Part shown: one piece after another, positions 27,423 to 36,420 of the stretch
Position numbering within the stretch: the stretch's first letter is position 1
How the letters are laid out: every line of letters starts with the position of its first letter
Assembly: GCA_963578605.1 (NCBI GenBank)
Contig: CAUZEA010000016.1
Coordinates: 8,763 to 72,762, forward strand
Direction of reading: 5' to 3'
From: JAKVCB01 sp963578605
GTDB taxonomy: Bacteria; Planctomycetota; Planctomycetia; Pirellulales; Lacipirellulaceae
DNA length: 64,000 nt
The notes under the pieces: model-generated
The model's input: only the letters and a program-made list of their open reading frames with translations
Told to the model about the DNA's origin: nothing
Database searches by the model: none
Made by a program: the position numbers and the translations under genes

Positions 27423-28450
27423 CGCCTGGTCCGAATTTCGCTGATGATGATCTCCAGACCATCGACAAGACTGTTCTGAAATCGAACGACGGGACCATAG
27501 GAGCGAAAGTTTTCCGGAACCATGGATCCCTCGTCACATGCTTTGACAAAGTCAGGAAACTTCTGCCGCAACTGCTCGATTACCTCGCGAGGTGCGGACG
27601 ATTCGATGCGGCTTTCCACCCGGGGAGACTCCCTGACCAGCGTCTCGGTTAACTTTCCCGAAAGAGTCACTGCCATGCCGGGCCCCACGAGCTCCGTCCA
27701 GTGTGACGTTGAACGGGCACCGCCAGAGAGAATGCTGGCCTCGTAGTTTCGTTCACGATAGACCTTGTATGCAGCCCGTGCGGTGCAGAGTCCCGCCTGG
27801 CATCGCACCTCGTCCGAAACTTCAACACCGCGTCGAGCCGCATCCTCGGCGAGGTATTCGTCAAACATGCCTGGCAGCATCGTGATGAGGCACCTCGGTT
27901 TCTTCGTAGTACGCTGCAATCCCCGGCGATGCGCCTCGGCCATGTGGATGTACTGATCCACCGAGAAACTCATCGTGCCGATCGTGGACCAGCCCCGCGC
28001 CGTGAGTTCCTCCAGCGCCTGGGCACCCTCGACCGTCGCCGGCTGCTTGATGATGACATTTTCGCCGAGGTCACGAAATCTCTCTGCCTCGTCAAGTAGC
28101 GCCGTCAAATTATCATTTCTGAAAGGAGTGCCCTGAATCGCGACATGCCCGTAGCGGCCACGGCTCTCTCGGTAGAGAGCGTGGAACATCTTCATTGGCC
28201 GGGACACCGCTTTCTGGATGACTTCCATGGCCAGCTGCTGTTCGTCTTTCGTGCCAGCCTGCCCCAAAACCTCATCGACCGTCGCATGGACGAATTCGGG
28301 CTCCGCCTGGAGAAGTGTCGCGATGTAACGCGGGTTGGATGCGATACCGACCGCTCCAGCTGTGAGGCCCAACTCAATCCCGGGGAGGGCTGGATTGTTG
28401 ACCCAGAGTTCCGTGTCGAACTGCTCGTGGACCTCGTGAAAATAACTCAT
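27419..28450 (-). CDS. Transaldolase-family protein
   Basis: A (beta/alpha)8 Schiff-base enzyme of 343 residues that transfers or cleaves a dihydroxyacetone unit. Recognisable segments are GIELGLTAGAVGIASNPRY near the N-terminus and the active-site Lys135 in NVIIKQPATVEGAQAL. Further segments are STIGTMSFSVDQYIHMAEAH and TELVGPGMAVTLSGK. The frame is open far upstream (to 28792), but that part translates the tandem repeats and is rejected; MSYFHEVHEQFD at 28450 is the start. It is coupled to the zinc dehydrogenase behind it. Whether it acts as a true transaldolase or as an aldolase is open. Confidence 0.8.
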   Translation of the reverse strand: MSYFHEVHEQFDTELWVNNPALPGIELGLTAGAVGIASNPRYIATLLQAEPEFVHATVDEVLGQAGTKDEQQLAMEVIQKAVSRPMKMFHALYRESRGRYGHVAIQGTPFRNDNLTALLDEAERFRDLGENVIIKQPATVEGAQALEELTARGWSTIGTMSFSVDQYIHMAEAHRRGLQRTTKKPRCLITMLPGMFDEYLAEDAARRGVEVSDEVRCQAGLCTARAAYKVYRERNYEASILSGGARSTSHWTELVGPGMAVTLSGKLTETLVRESPRVESRIESSAPREVIEQLRQKFPDFVKACDEGSMVPENFRSYGPVVRFQNSLVDGLEIIISEIRTRR

Positions 28451-28497
28451 CTCTTTGTCGCCTCGAATAAGCCCCACAATCACTTCGAGATTCCAGT

Positions 28498-28587
28498 GAC
28501 TCCGAACCCGGCCACTGCGAACCCGGTCACTGCGAACCCGGCCACTGCGAACCCGGTCACTGCGAACCCGGTCACTGCGAACCCGGA
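28498..28587. repeat. 15-base tandem repeat upstream of the transaldolase gene
   Basis: Five units of CACTGCGAACCCGG(C/T/A) at 28513-28587, preceded by one decayed unit from 28498. The array lies 48-137 bases upstream of the transaldolase start. C/T alternates at the last position, so the units have started to diverge. Confidence 0.95.
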
Positions 28588-28622
28588 GGACCACGCAGAC
28601 AACCAACAGCCGACCCATCCAC

Positions 28623-28670
28623 AACTCCCGCGGCAAGTGGACCCGGAACTCCCGCGGCAAGTGGACCCGG
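28623..28670. repeat. 24-base tandem duplication upstream of the transaldolase gene
   Basis: Two exact copies of AACTCCCGCGGCAAGTGGAC plus CCGG, head to tail. The spacer 28451-28832 otherwise holds no gene. Confidence 0.95.
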
Positions 28671-28832
28671 TCTAACCACAGTATCGCAAAGCGCCACAGG
28701 CCACAAGTAAAGGTTGCCCAGACAACGTCAACGGGAGTGAGTACGACGATCGGATCCAGCGTACACCAGAACCGCGTAAAGATCGTAGCCAATTCACAAG
28801 GATCCGCTACGGTCGATATTGGCGCCGTTCAA

Positions 28833-29912
28833 TTAATCACGCGGCGGCAAGTGATACCCGTGCGCGTTCAACCGAATACGATACAGGCTGTTGCCGGCCG
28901 TGATGTACAGCAGGTTGCTGTCCTTGCCACGACCAAAACCGACGTTGGTCGGTACTTCGGTTTTGATGAAAGCCAGTTCCTTGCCTTTTGGCGAATAGAC
29001 AACGATACCCGGACGGTTTTCTGCCCGTACGGCTACGTACAGGTTGCCATCGCGGTCGCAAACGAGTCCATCCGGTCCGTCGTACGGCGTGTAGTCGACG
29101 AGCACTTCGCGGAATTTCGCAGTTCCGTCTTCGGCCAAGTCATACGCCAAAAGCGCCATCCGCCCCTTGTGCAGCGGCACGTTTCCCTTGTCGGGCTGGC
29201 CGGCAGGGGCATCCTTAAAAAGACGCTCAAACGCCGTTGCGCCATTGTCATTGCTGACCACATAAAGTGTCTTCTGATCGGGCGATATACACACCCCGTT
29301 GGCCTTACCTGCATCGGTGATGATCCGCTCAATCGATCCATCCGGGTCAATACGGTACACACCCACCACCGGCTGGTAAATCGGCTCGTGACCCAAATAG
29401 CGGGGATCGCTGAAATAGATGCGGCCCTTCTGGTCGATGGTAATGTCATTGGGGGCATTGAAACGGTGCCCTTCGAACAGACCCGCGATCACATAGCTCA
29501 TGCCGGTCTTCATGTCGGTCCGAATCACACTTCGGCCCCCGAAATCAGCTCCCTGGGCAACGATCATGTTGCCTTTCGCGTCGAACTTGATTCCGTTAGA
29601 CATCCCGCTCGGTGAGCGAAAAATAACGGTCTTGCCAGTGGCCGGATCATACTTCCATATGTGCCCCGCGTGGAACGCACCATTTTTATCCCGCGCAAGA
29701 TGAGAAAATGTGATGTCGCTGAAATAGACCTTCCCATCCGGGGCTACCGCCACACCCTCGGTCAAAATAACACCTTCGAACAATTTCTCTGGCTTGGCGC
29801 CCGCCGGTACAATGTCTGCATCACCCAGCACAATCCCCGATAAAAACAACCATACGACGACAACGGTGAGCAAACTCCAGTGCTTGGGAAGAATCTTCTT
29901 GGGGAAAATCAT
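28833..29912 (-). CDS. Secreted SMP-30/gluconolactonase-like beta-propeller protein
   Basis: Lactonases of this family open aldonolactones to aldonates. The 359-residue protein (start at 29912 with AGGAAAG upstream) has a signal peptide (SLLTVVVVWLFLSGIVLG). Propeller blades carry the family's TEGVAVAPDGKVYFSDI, SPSGMSNGIKFDAKGN, FNAPNDITIDQKGRIYFSD, KANGVCISPDQKTLYV and YDGPDGLVCDRDGNLYVA. The metal-ligand residues (Glu, Asn, Asp) are in these segments. An exported lactonase fits an oxidative sugar pathway made by the neighbouring genes. Confidence 0.87.
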   Translation of the reverse strand: MIFPKKILPKHWSLLTVVVVWLFLSGIVLGDADIVPAGAKPEKLFEGVILTEGVAVAPDGKVYFSDITFSHLARDKNGAFHAGHIWKYDPATGKTVIFRSPSGMSNGIKFDAKGNMIVAQGADFGGRSVIRTDMKTGMSYVIAGLFEGHRFNAPNDITIDQKGRIYFSDPRYLGHEPIYQPVVGVYRIDPDGSIERIITDAGKANGVCISPDQKTLYVVSNDNGATAFERLFKDAPAGQPDKGNVPLHKGRMALLAYDLAEDGTAKFREVLVDYTPYDGPDGLVCDRDGNLYVAVRAENRPGIVVYSPKGKELAFIKTEVPTNVGFGRGKDSNLLYITAGNSLYRIRLNAHGYHLPPRD

Positions 29913-30333
29913 AGTGGCTTTCCTGCATGGGGGGTTCATAAATGTCTCGGTAAAACAACCCGGCTCGACAATCGCAACCGATAAACGATTTTGATCCGTT
30001 GGAGCCGCAATTTCAACAGGCTAGCTGCAAATAAAACCTCCTAGTGTTCACATGCACTATTATTATCGTCCCGAAAGGGGACCTTTTTTGGAAATTGCAT
30101 GGATCGCAGGCTGGGGCACCCATCGGCGAACATAGATTTTCAAAATAATTTTGACGGGTGTTTCGGCGGGCCGGTTGTGGTAGTTACAGGGCTCCCTGGG
30201 AAACATTTTTTTTCAAGTTGGTTCGCGATATTTGGCGATAGTGTGGCAACAATCGACTCGATCCGAAACTCGCTGCTGTTGTAGAATCAAAAGCTGCGAA
30301 CAGATCCTTTGAACCATCACAATCACTGGTGCC
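29913..30333. other. Divergent spacer between SMP-30 and cyclase genes
   Basis: No gene seen. The stretch is AT-richer than its surroundings and should contain both promoters. A short GTCCC/GGGAC hairpin followed by six T lies at 30068-30089, but no gene upstream on that strand would need it. Confidence 0.4.
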
Positions 30334-31137
30334 ATGATTTCCTACAATTCCAACTACCTGTTTGTTGTCATCCTGCTCACGACGCTTGTTGCACTGTGCC
30401 TTGCAAAGCCGTCGACTGCCGTCGAAAAAACGATAGACCTGACGCACTCTTTCGACCAACGAACAATCTACTGGCCCACAGAGACCGGGTTTTCCTTGCA
30501 GAAGGGGTCAGCCGGGTTCACGGATCGTGGCTACTATTATGCCGCAAATCGTTTCGCCGCACCGGAGCACGGCGGCACGCATATCGACGCTCCGATTCAC
30601 TTTTTCGAAAATGGGTTAACGGTCGACCAGATTCCATTGTCACAGCTCATGGGGGAATGCGTGTGCGTGGATATCTCTACCCAATGCGCGGCAGATCACG
30701 ATTACCAGGTAACCGTCGAGGATTTCCGCGATTGGGAGCAGGCCCACAACACGTCGCTGGAAGGAAAAATCGTTTTCCTCAATACAGGCTACGCTCGGCG
30801 GTGGCCCAATCGCGAAGACTATCTCGGCACGGCGGCGACGGGCCCCGCCGCCGTGAGCCAGTTACACTTCCCGGGACTCGACCCGGCCGCGGCCACCTGG
30901 TTGGCGACCCGCCGGCGGATCAAGGCCGTTGGTATCGACACGGCCAGCATTGACCACGGGCCGTCTCGCAATTTTGGCAGCCACGTCAACCTGTTCCGCG
31001 AAAACGTGCCTGCGTTGGAGAACCTTGCCGCGCTCGACAAGCTGCCCGCAACCGGGTTCAAAATCATGGCATTGCCAATGAAGATCGCCGGGGGATCAGG
31101 GGCACCGTGCCGCGTGGTAGCGATTATTGCTAAGTGA
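30334..31137 (+). CDS. Exported cyclase-family (kynurenine formamidase-like) hydrolase
   Basis: A metal-dependent amide or lactone hydrolase of 267 residues. The N-terminal signal peptide is LFVVILLTTLVALCLA. The family metal motif is APEHGGTHIDAPIHF, with HGGTHxD near residue 85; other family segments are GKIVFLNTGYARRW and the late KAVGIDTASIDHGPSRNFGS. The closest known roles are N-formylkynurenine hydrolysis and related ring-opening. Given the context, a sugar-lactone or uronate-derived substrate is also possible. It converges with the small membrane protein gene. Confidence 0.82.
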   Translation: MISYNSNYLFVVILLTTLVALCLAKPSTAVEKTIDLTHSFDQRTIYWPTETGFSLQKGSAGFTDRGYYYAANRFAAPEHGGTHIDAPIHFFENGLTVDQIPLSQLMGECVCVDISTQCAADHDYQVTVEDFRDWEQAHNTSLEGKIVFLNTGYARRWPNREDYLGTAATGPAAVSQLHFPGLDPAAATWLATRRRIKAVGIDTASIDHGPSRNFGSHVNLFRENVPALENLAALDKLPATGFKIMALPMKIAGGSGAPCRVVAIIAK

Positions 31138-31156
31138 CGCGTCGCTTGCTCGGCTT

Positions 31157-31396
31157 CTATTGGAGAGAATGTTTTCTTTCGGGGGCTGGGGCTTTGGCCA
31201 AGTCACCCGAGGCGCGCAAGTTCCGGACCTGCTCTGCATACTTGGCATTTTCTGTGGAAAACTTCCAGACCATAAAGGCCAGGAAAAATGCCGCGCAGAC
31301 CACAATCATCAGCATTTCCGAGCCTACGAAAGGATAAAGCGGCCCGACTTCGGTCGGGTTAACGTTCCAGTTTTCAATGGGGCCGGTTGAGTTCAT
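31157..31396 (-). CDS. Small single-pass membrane protein beside the ammonium transporter
   Basis: A 79-residue protein with one central transmembrane helix (MLMIVVCAAFFLAFMVW, residues 29-45) and a polar C-terminal tail. GGGAG is 6 bases before the ATG, which supports translation. It follows the ammonium transporter gene on the same strand after 33 bases. It may be an accessory subunit or a regulator of that transporter; no family is recognised. Confidence 0.72.
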   Translation of the reverse strand: MNSTGPIENWNVNPTEVGPLYPFVGSEMLMIVVCAAFFLAFMVWKFSTENAKYAEQVRNLRASGDLAKAPAPERKHSLQ

Positions 31397-31429
31397 CGGT
31401 CACTCCCGTAGTTCGGAATTCATGAGGTT

Positions 31430-32833
31430 CTACGTTGCCAGACGACTTTGCATAAACTCACGTTCCGCGTCGGCCAGTTCATTTCTGTCGGCAGTTGCGC
31501 TGGCAAGAATGTCATGGTCCAGCCCTGCCACTTCTACTTCCGGTGGAATGCGCAACACACCGAGCTTCTTGAGAATCCACGTCAGAATGAGGCACGGTAT
31601 GAATCCCAGTACGAAGAACATGATCACGGCGCCGATCAATTGTCCCCACGGCGTGATTGGGGCATAGCCGTCATTGGGTGAACTGGGATAGCCCCACAAC
31701 AGAAAACCTGCCGCAACCACCCCAATTGCCCCGCAATACCCATGAATGGCAACGGCTCCCACGGCGTCGTCGATCTTGAACTTTCGTTCGACCCAGTAAT
31801 GCAACTTGTAGGCACACCAGACGCCAACAACAGCGAGCAACAGCGCCTGAACGGGATGATACAAATCGTTGCCTGCCGATGCGGTGATAATACCACCCAG
31901 CCCGCCTTGAAAGGTCCAGAACGGATCGCCCTTGGACACCATGTAGCCGACCAACAGGCCGCCGGTCAGGGCCATGAGGAAGTTGAAGGTAATGGCGCTT
32001 AATGTCGTAGGCGTGAGGTAAATCGTTGTTGCCGAAAAGAAACTGCGACCGTCATCGGGATCCACATCCAATATGGGAACATTACACGCGGCATAAAAAC
32101 CCCAGAACCCGGTGTAAATCAAAAACATTCCAATCACGATCAGCCAAGTGTTGTGGGCAGGAAACACGCGCGGCGTGCCATCGGCGCGAAACCGGCCAAT
32201 CCGAGGTCCCAACTGGATCAAAATCGCCAGGGCCGAGCCACCGGCCAGCGCATGGATAACGCCTGACGCATACGCGTCATGGTATCCCAGTAGTTTCACC
32301 ATCCATCCGGAATCAGACCAGCCCCATGCAGCCCCGATGACCCAGGTAACACAGCCCACCAGCATCGCCAGTACCCAAAACGCGCCCGAGCGGATGCGTT
32401 CAATGACGGCGCCGGAGAGAATCGAACCGGCCGTCCAGGAAAACAGCAAAAAAGCAGCCCAGAAGACTCCGTTGAGCCGCGACCAAAGTGCCGTATCATC
32501 GGAGGTGAGGCGGTCGCCTGCCGGTTCGCCACCCATGTGCGGCCCCATCAATTCGTTCCATGGCTCAGACCATGGCGCACTCTTCAGGGGGCCTGTGATC
32601 CCCGGTCCGTTCTGAAAAGCAAAATAAAGCCACCAACCGACGAAAAAAAACCCGATCGTGATTGTGGGAATCAACATCGAGTTTTTCATCAACGTGTTGA
32701 GCTTGTTCTTCTCGCGCGAGACACCAACTTCGTACAGGCAAAAGCCAACGTGGATCAGGAACATCAGCACGACCGTCACCCAGTAATAAAACTCGGTGAA
32801 TGTAATCGTCAACGCGTTGAGTTCATTGTCCAT
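31430..32833 (-). CDS. amt: Ammonium transporter (Amt family)
   Basis: An inner-membrane channel for ammonium of 467 residues with about eleven hydrophobic helices. The first twin-histidine position is in GVIHALAGGSALAIL and the second in GAVAIHGYCGAIGVV, preceded by FKIDDAVG. TLSAITFNFLMALTGGLLVG is another family helix. The start at 32833 has GGGAG 9 bases upstream. The C-terminus carries a polar tail (LDHDILASATADRNELAD) where PII proteins often act, but no glnK is nearby. A 19-base tandem duplication precedes the gene. Confidence 0.92.
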   Translation of the reverse strand: MDNELNALTITFTEFYYWVTVVLMFLIHVGFCLYEVGVSREKNKLNTLMKNSMLIPTITIGFFFVGWWLYFAFQNGPGITGPLKSAPWSEPWNELMGPHMGGEPAGDRLTSDDTALWSRLNGVFWAAFLLFSWTAGSILSGAVIERIRSGAFWVLAMLVGCVTWVIGAAWGWSDSGWMVKLLGYHDAYASGVIHALAGGSALAILIQLGPRIGRFRADGTPRVFPAHNTWLIVIGMFLIYTGFWGFYAACNVPILDVDPDDGRSFFSATTIYLTPTTLSAITFNFLMALTGGLLVGYMVSKGDPFWTFQGGLGGIITASAGNDLYHPVQALLLAVVGVWCAYKLHYWVERKFKIDDAVGAVAIHGYCGAIGVVAAGFLLWGYPSSPNDGYAPITPWGQLIGAVIMFFVLGFIPCLILTWILKKLGVLRIPPEVEVAGLDHDILASATADRNELADAEREFMQSRLAT

Positions 32834-32840
32834 GGTCTGT

Positions 32841-32878
32841 CTCCCACAGTAGCCATCAGCTCCCACAGTAGCCATCAG
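32841..32878. repeat. 19-base tandem duplication upstream of amt
   Basis: CTCCCACAGTAGCCATCAG occurs twice head to tail, starting 8 bases before the amt start codon on the opposite strand. It could alter the spacing of leader elements. Confidence 0.95.
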
Positions 32879-33007
32879 GTTCTGCGGGACGAATCTAAGA
32901 AAGAACTTACGGCAGGTCAAGTCGATACCGGTCGATTCCACCACGGGGCCCGGTCAAACCGCAGCTTGACCGCTCTGGGCTCCAGTCTGGTACCGCTCTG
33001 TTGCTGA

Positions 33008-33110
33008 GTGGCGATCGTGAGCCCCTACGTCATTAAAGTGGCCAAATTGCCGCCCATGGCACCGGTTGTTACCGAGTATCGCCTGCATCGGTTGACCCAG
33101 CGCTGCAACC
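33008..33110 (+). pseudogene. Remnant of an IS66-type transposase
   Basis: About 33 codons read VIKVAKLPPMAPVVTEYRLH followed by RLTQRC, which resembles the segment just before the zinc ribbon of IS66 transposases. The usual second Cys pair is missing, and the frame loses similarity after that. It lies in the 593-base spacer between amt and the large secreted protein. The rest of the spacer (32879-33426) shows no gene. Confidence 0.42.
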
Positions 33111-33426
33111 CAGCCCAGCCGTTGGGTGATAGAGTCGGCGCGATGCGCCGCCCCGAAACGCCGAGGAGCCCCAATCCTGGAAATATTCCGGGTGTAAATC
33201 AGGCCTCTTTAAGGGACGCGGCTGGGGGCTGTCGAGCGCCACTTGACGGGACAATTCTCCAAACGCTATGGGACAAAAACACCCGCCGTTTGTGGGGAAA
33301 ATTGCGTTTATTGTGACGCCCGGCCAGGCAGATTATAATTCCTATTGTGGAACGAAAAGTAAACAGACTTTTCCCAAATGACTCATCCGGCCGGCCGCAG
33401 CAAGCCCGAACGAAAGGTTCGAGCCG

Positions 33427-36213
33427 ATGTCCTTCAAGCTCTCATTTAGCGGCCGGAATTCTGTAGCTCGGCGCAAGGTGCACCGCAGTGCCCGACCCGT
33501 CCGACCGGGACGAGCGTTACGTCTCGAGCCACTCGAGGGCCGCTTGATGTTGGCGGGAGATGCACCGACGGAGCTTCCTGTCGAGGGAGGCACGGCATCC
33601 GGTTCCTCAACCGACTTCGGTGAGATCGACCTGGCCGCCCCCGACGTCGCCGACAACATGACGCATCTGCAGGTTGGCGACGGCGATACGACTGACATTA
33701 ACGTCGGCGGCCAGATAGCCCGCCGGAACATCGATCCCAACGAGGACTTTTACTTCTATTTCGCGGTGGCCGACTCGTTTGTGTTCCAGGGCAACCAGCC
33801 GGAGTTGTCGATTACCGTTGACTACTTCGATAGCGGGACCGGAACGCTGGCGCTGCAGTACGACTCGGACACCGGCGACACGCTGCCTGCCTTTTATAAG
33901 CACGGGGGCAGCATCACCCTCACCGGAACCAATACCTGGAAACAGCACACGTTCCAGGTGAACGATGCCTACTTCGGCAATCGCCAGAACCAGGACGCTG
34001 ACTTCCGCATCTTCGGTGGGGTCGGTAACACGTTCTATCTGGACCGCCTCCAGGTAACAACCAGCCAGACAATTCCGCCCATCAATGTTTCGGGGGAAAT
34101 CCAGATTCCCAAGCAATCGGACTGGACGTTGCAGGGGACCGCTTTGACGGCCGGCGCCCCAGGCAGTTGGGATGTCCGGTTCCACGGGCAGATCAGTCCC
34201 TCGAGTGTGATCAAGAAAGACGGAGTCTATTATCTGTACTATGTTGGCGCTGACGGCAACCGTTCCACGGACGGAGGACCAAGTCACCGAAGCCTCGGAG
34301 TGGCAACCAGCACCGACGGCATAAACTTCACCAAACACCCGGGAAACCCTGTCATCACTCACCTTCCTCACAACAATCAAGAGGAAGGCATCTTCTCTGC
34401 CGGGACCACCTTGGCGGCCAATGGGGATGTCGTCCTGGTTTACGGGGCGATCTGGGCGGCAAACTCCACCACCGAATCGGTGCAGAGCCATGTCGCCCTG
34501 GCCACGTCGAGTGATGGCTTGAATTTCACCGATCACCGATACGTCTTATCCTGGAATGACAACAACGTGTGGGGCTACGGGGACGAACTCTTTGGGGTAG
34601 GAACGTTTTACGGTAATGGCAACTGGCATGTTTATTATATTGCCAAGGGGAGCCAGGGATCGTGGAAGCTGGCAATCGGGACTGGGCCGGATCTCGACAA
34701 CCTGACGACCACAAGCGGCGTGATCACGAGCGGCGATTTCGTGATCGGGGGCGGTGACCCCGTATTTCTCAGTGACGACAAGATTGCCCTGTTCAATGTG
34801 CGTAAATCGGACAAGGCGTACATCGAGGTACGCACGGCCGACGTCTCAAGCCCGGGCCAGCTCAGTGCGCCCGTCCAATCGTATGACACGTTCCCCTATG
34901 CGCATGCTACCGTCTTCCTGGACAAGGAAGCTGATACGTGGTTCCTGTACCAGGCCACCGACCGGCAAGAGGATGGCAATGAGATTATTGTGAGTACGGC
35001 CCCGATGTTCCGTCAACCATCGTCGCAGATCACCCTGTTTGGATTCGAAAGCGACCCCGAAGGCTGGGCGCTGGAAACCTGGAAATCTGGTCCGTACAGC
35101 CCGGGCACCGTGGCGTGGGAGGCATCGGGTGGAAACCCGGCGGGAACGATACGCTCGACCGGCAGAGGGTCGTCCAACAATCAGGACTCCAACACGCGGG
35201 AAGGCAGCATCATCACGCGCAGCATTTCGACACAGGGTGCGACGGATATCCAGATCGAATACGACGTGAAGGTCGCGCTTCACAGTCCGCCTGATAGTTC
35301 GGGTGCAGGAGGAAACGGCAACCTTCTGGAGGACAGCCTCGAGGACAAACTCGTCGTCTATTACAGCACCTCGGGGACCAACGGGCCGTGGACAGTGGCT
35401 CAGGTTCTTTCGGAGGATGGGGACTTGCCCAGTGTCTGGTCGGGCCAGTCGATCGATCTGATCGGCGTTGCGGGAGTGGATGACAACGCCGACTTTGCGT
35501 TGCGGTTCCAGTGGCAATTTAACACGGCCAATGATACCGGATGGATCGACAATGTGCGGGTGTCCCAGACCGGTCTGCTTGGCGACTACAACCGAAATGG
35601 GGCCGTCGACGCTGCCGATTACACGGTGTACCGCGATACCTTGAGTTCGACCTCGGACCTGCGTGCCGATGGGAATCGCAATGGTGTTGTCGACATTGGC
35701 GATTACGGTGTCTGGAGAACCAATTTTGGTCTGACGGCGGCGCAAGCCTCTGCCCAACTCATCGAAGAACCCGCCCTGCTAACCGAGAGCGAGTCGCTCA
35801 CCCTTTTGACAACACCACGGGAGGGTGTCGCTCAAGGTTCAGTGTTAATCGAAACGACCCTCCCGGACGTCGACGACAACGATGTGGCCGACGGCAGTGA
35901 ACTGGAGGTGGCAAATGAGGCACAGGGGTTGCTGCTCGGTTGGCTTGATGAACGACAGCCGACATTACCGAAGCCTGGTGTGAACCCACCTCCGACAGGC
36001 CTTGAACCTCCCGACCAGAAACTCCGCAGCGAACAACACCAGCTGGCACTCATTGCCCACGACGAGGCTCTGGGCAGTTTGCGATTTAATGAGGATCGCG
36101 ACGATCGGTTGGCCGACGGGACACTGCAGGATGAAAACGGGGAGTGCTCTACGGGCCACATCAGCTTCGGTGTTGATCAGCCCATGGGTCCAGACTTCGA
36201 TCTGGATATCTGA
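33427..36213 (+). CDS. Large secreted protein: LEPLEGR motif, GH43-like propeller, dockerin repeats
   Basis: A 928-residue planctomycete exoprotein. The N-terminus is Arg-rich and carries LRLEPLEGRLMLAGDAP, the planctomycete extracellular-protein motif (residues 35-52). A beta-sandwich segment of about 150 residues follows. Next comes a five-bladed-propeller-type region (roughly 235-535) with SSVIKKDGVYYLYYVGADG, LGVATSTDGINFTKHPGNP and VALATSSDGLNFTDH, as in GH43/GH32-like glycan enzymes. A second sandwich domain follows. Near residue 720 is a dockerin-type pair (GDYNRNGAVDAADYTVYRD and GNRNGVVDIGDYGVWR). It probably acts on external glycan; catalytic residues were not assigned. Confidence 0.82.
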   Translation: MSFKLSFSGRNSVARRKVHRSARPVRPGRALRLEPLEGRLMLAGDAPTELPVEGGTASGSSTDFGEIDLAAPDVADNMTHLQVGDGDTTDINVGGQIARRNIDPNEDFYFYFAVADSFVFQGNQPELSITVDYFDSGTGTLALQYDSDTGDTLPAFYKHGGSITLTGTNTWKQHTFQVNDAYFGNRQNQDADFRIFGGVGNTFYLDRLQVTTSQTIPPINVSGEIQIPKQSDWTLQGTALTAGAPGSWDVRFHGQISPSSVIKKDGVYYLYYVGADGNRSTDGGPSHRSLGVATSTDGINFTKHPGNPVITHLPHNNQEEGIFSAGTTLAANGDVVLVYGAIWAANSTTESVQSHVALATSSDGLNFTDHRYVLSWNDNNVWGYGDELFGVGTFYGNGNWHVYYIAKGSQGSWKLAIGTGPDLDNLTTTSGVITSGDFVIGGGDPVFLSDDKIALFNVRKSDKAYIEVRTADVSSPGQLSAPVQSYDTFPYAHATVFLDKEADTWFLYQATDRQEDGNEIIVSTAPMFRQPSSQITLFGFESDPEGWALETWKSGPYSPGTVAWEASGGNPAGTIRSTGRGSSNNQDSNTREGSIITRSISTQGATDIQIEYDVKVALHSPPDSSGAGGNGNLLEDSLEDKLVVYYSTSGTNGPWTVAQVLSEDGDLPSVWSGQSIDLIGVAGVDDNADFALRFQWQFNTANDTGWIDNVRVSQTGLLGDYNRNGAVDAADYTVYRDTLSSTSDLRADGNRNGVVDIGDYGVWRTNFGLTAAQASAQLIEEPALLTESESLTLLTTPREGVAQGSVLIETTLPDVDDNDVADGSELEVANEAQGLLLGWLDERQPTLPKPGVNPPPTGLEPPDQKLRSEQHQLALIAHDEALGSLRFNEDRDDRLADGTLQDENGECSTGHISFGVDQPMGPDFDLDI

Positions 36214-36420
36214 AGAGCTGCAAGAACAGGGGGGCCGGGAACTCCTGGCTCAACAAATGTTTTCCCGGCTGGCCGTAGCCGTTCTGCATAAGACCATGGC
36301 AGCCTCTCTCTACCGACCTGAATAAGGCTGCCCGAATCTACAAGCTCACATGCTATACTGTCGGACAGACTGGTTAAGCATTTAAATTGACAAGTCGGCC
36401 AAGCAAAGAAAGAGAAACAG

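Noticed and set aside
28451..28792. N-terminal extension of the transaldolase
   Set aside because: It translates the tandem repeats as RVRSDRVRSG, whereas the family N-terminus begins at 28450.
28737..29615. 292-codon plus-strand gene
   Set aside because: It is antisense to the SMP-30 gene, which has clear family motifs and a signal peptide.
30068..30089. Intrinsic terminator
   Set aside because: The stem is only 5 bases and there is no upstream gene on that strand.
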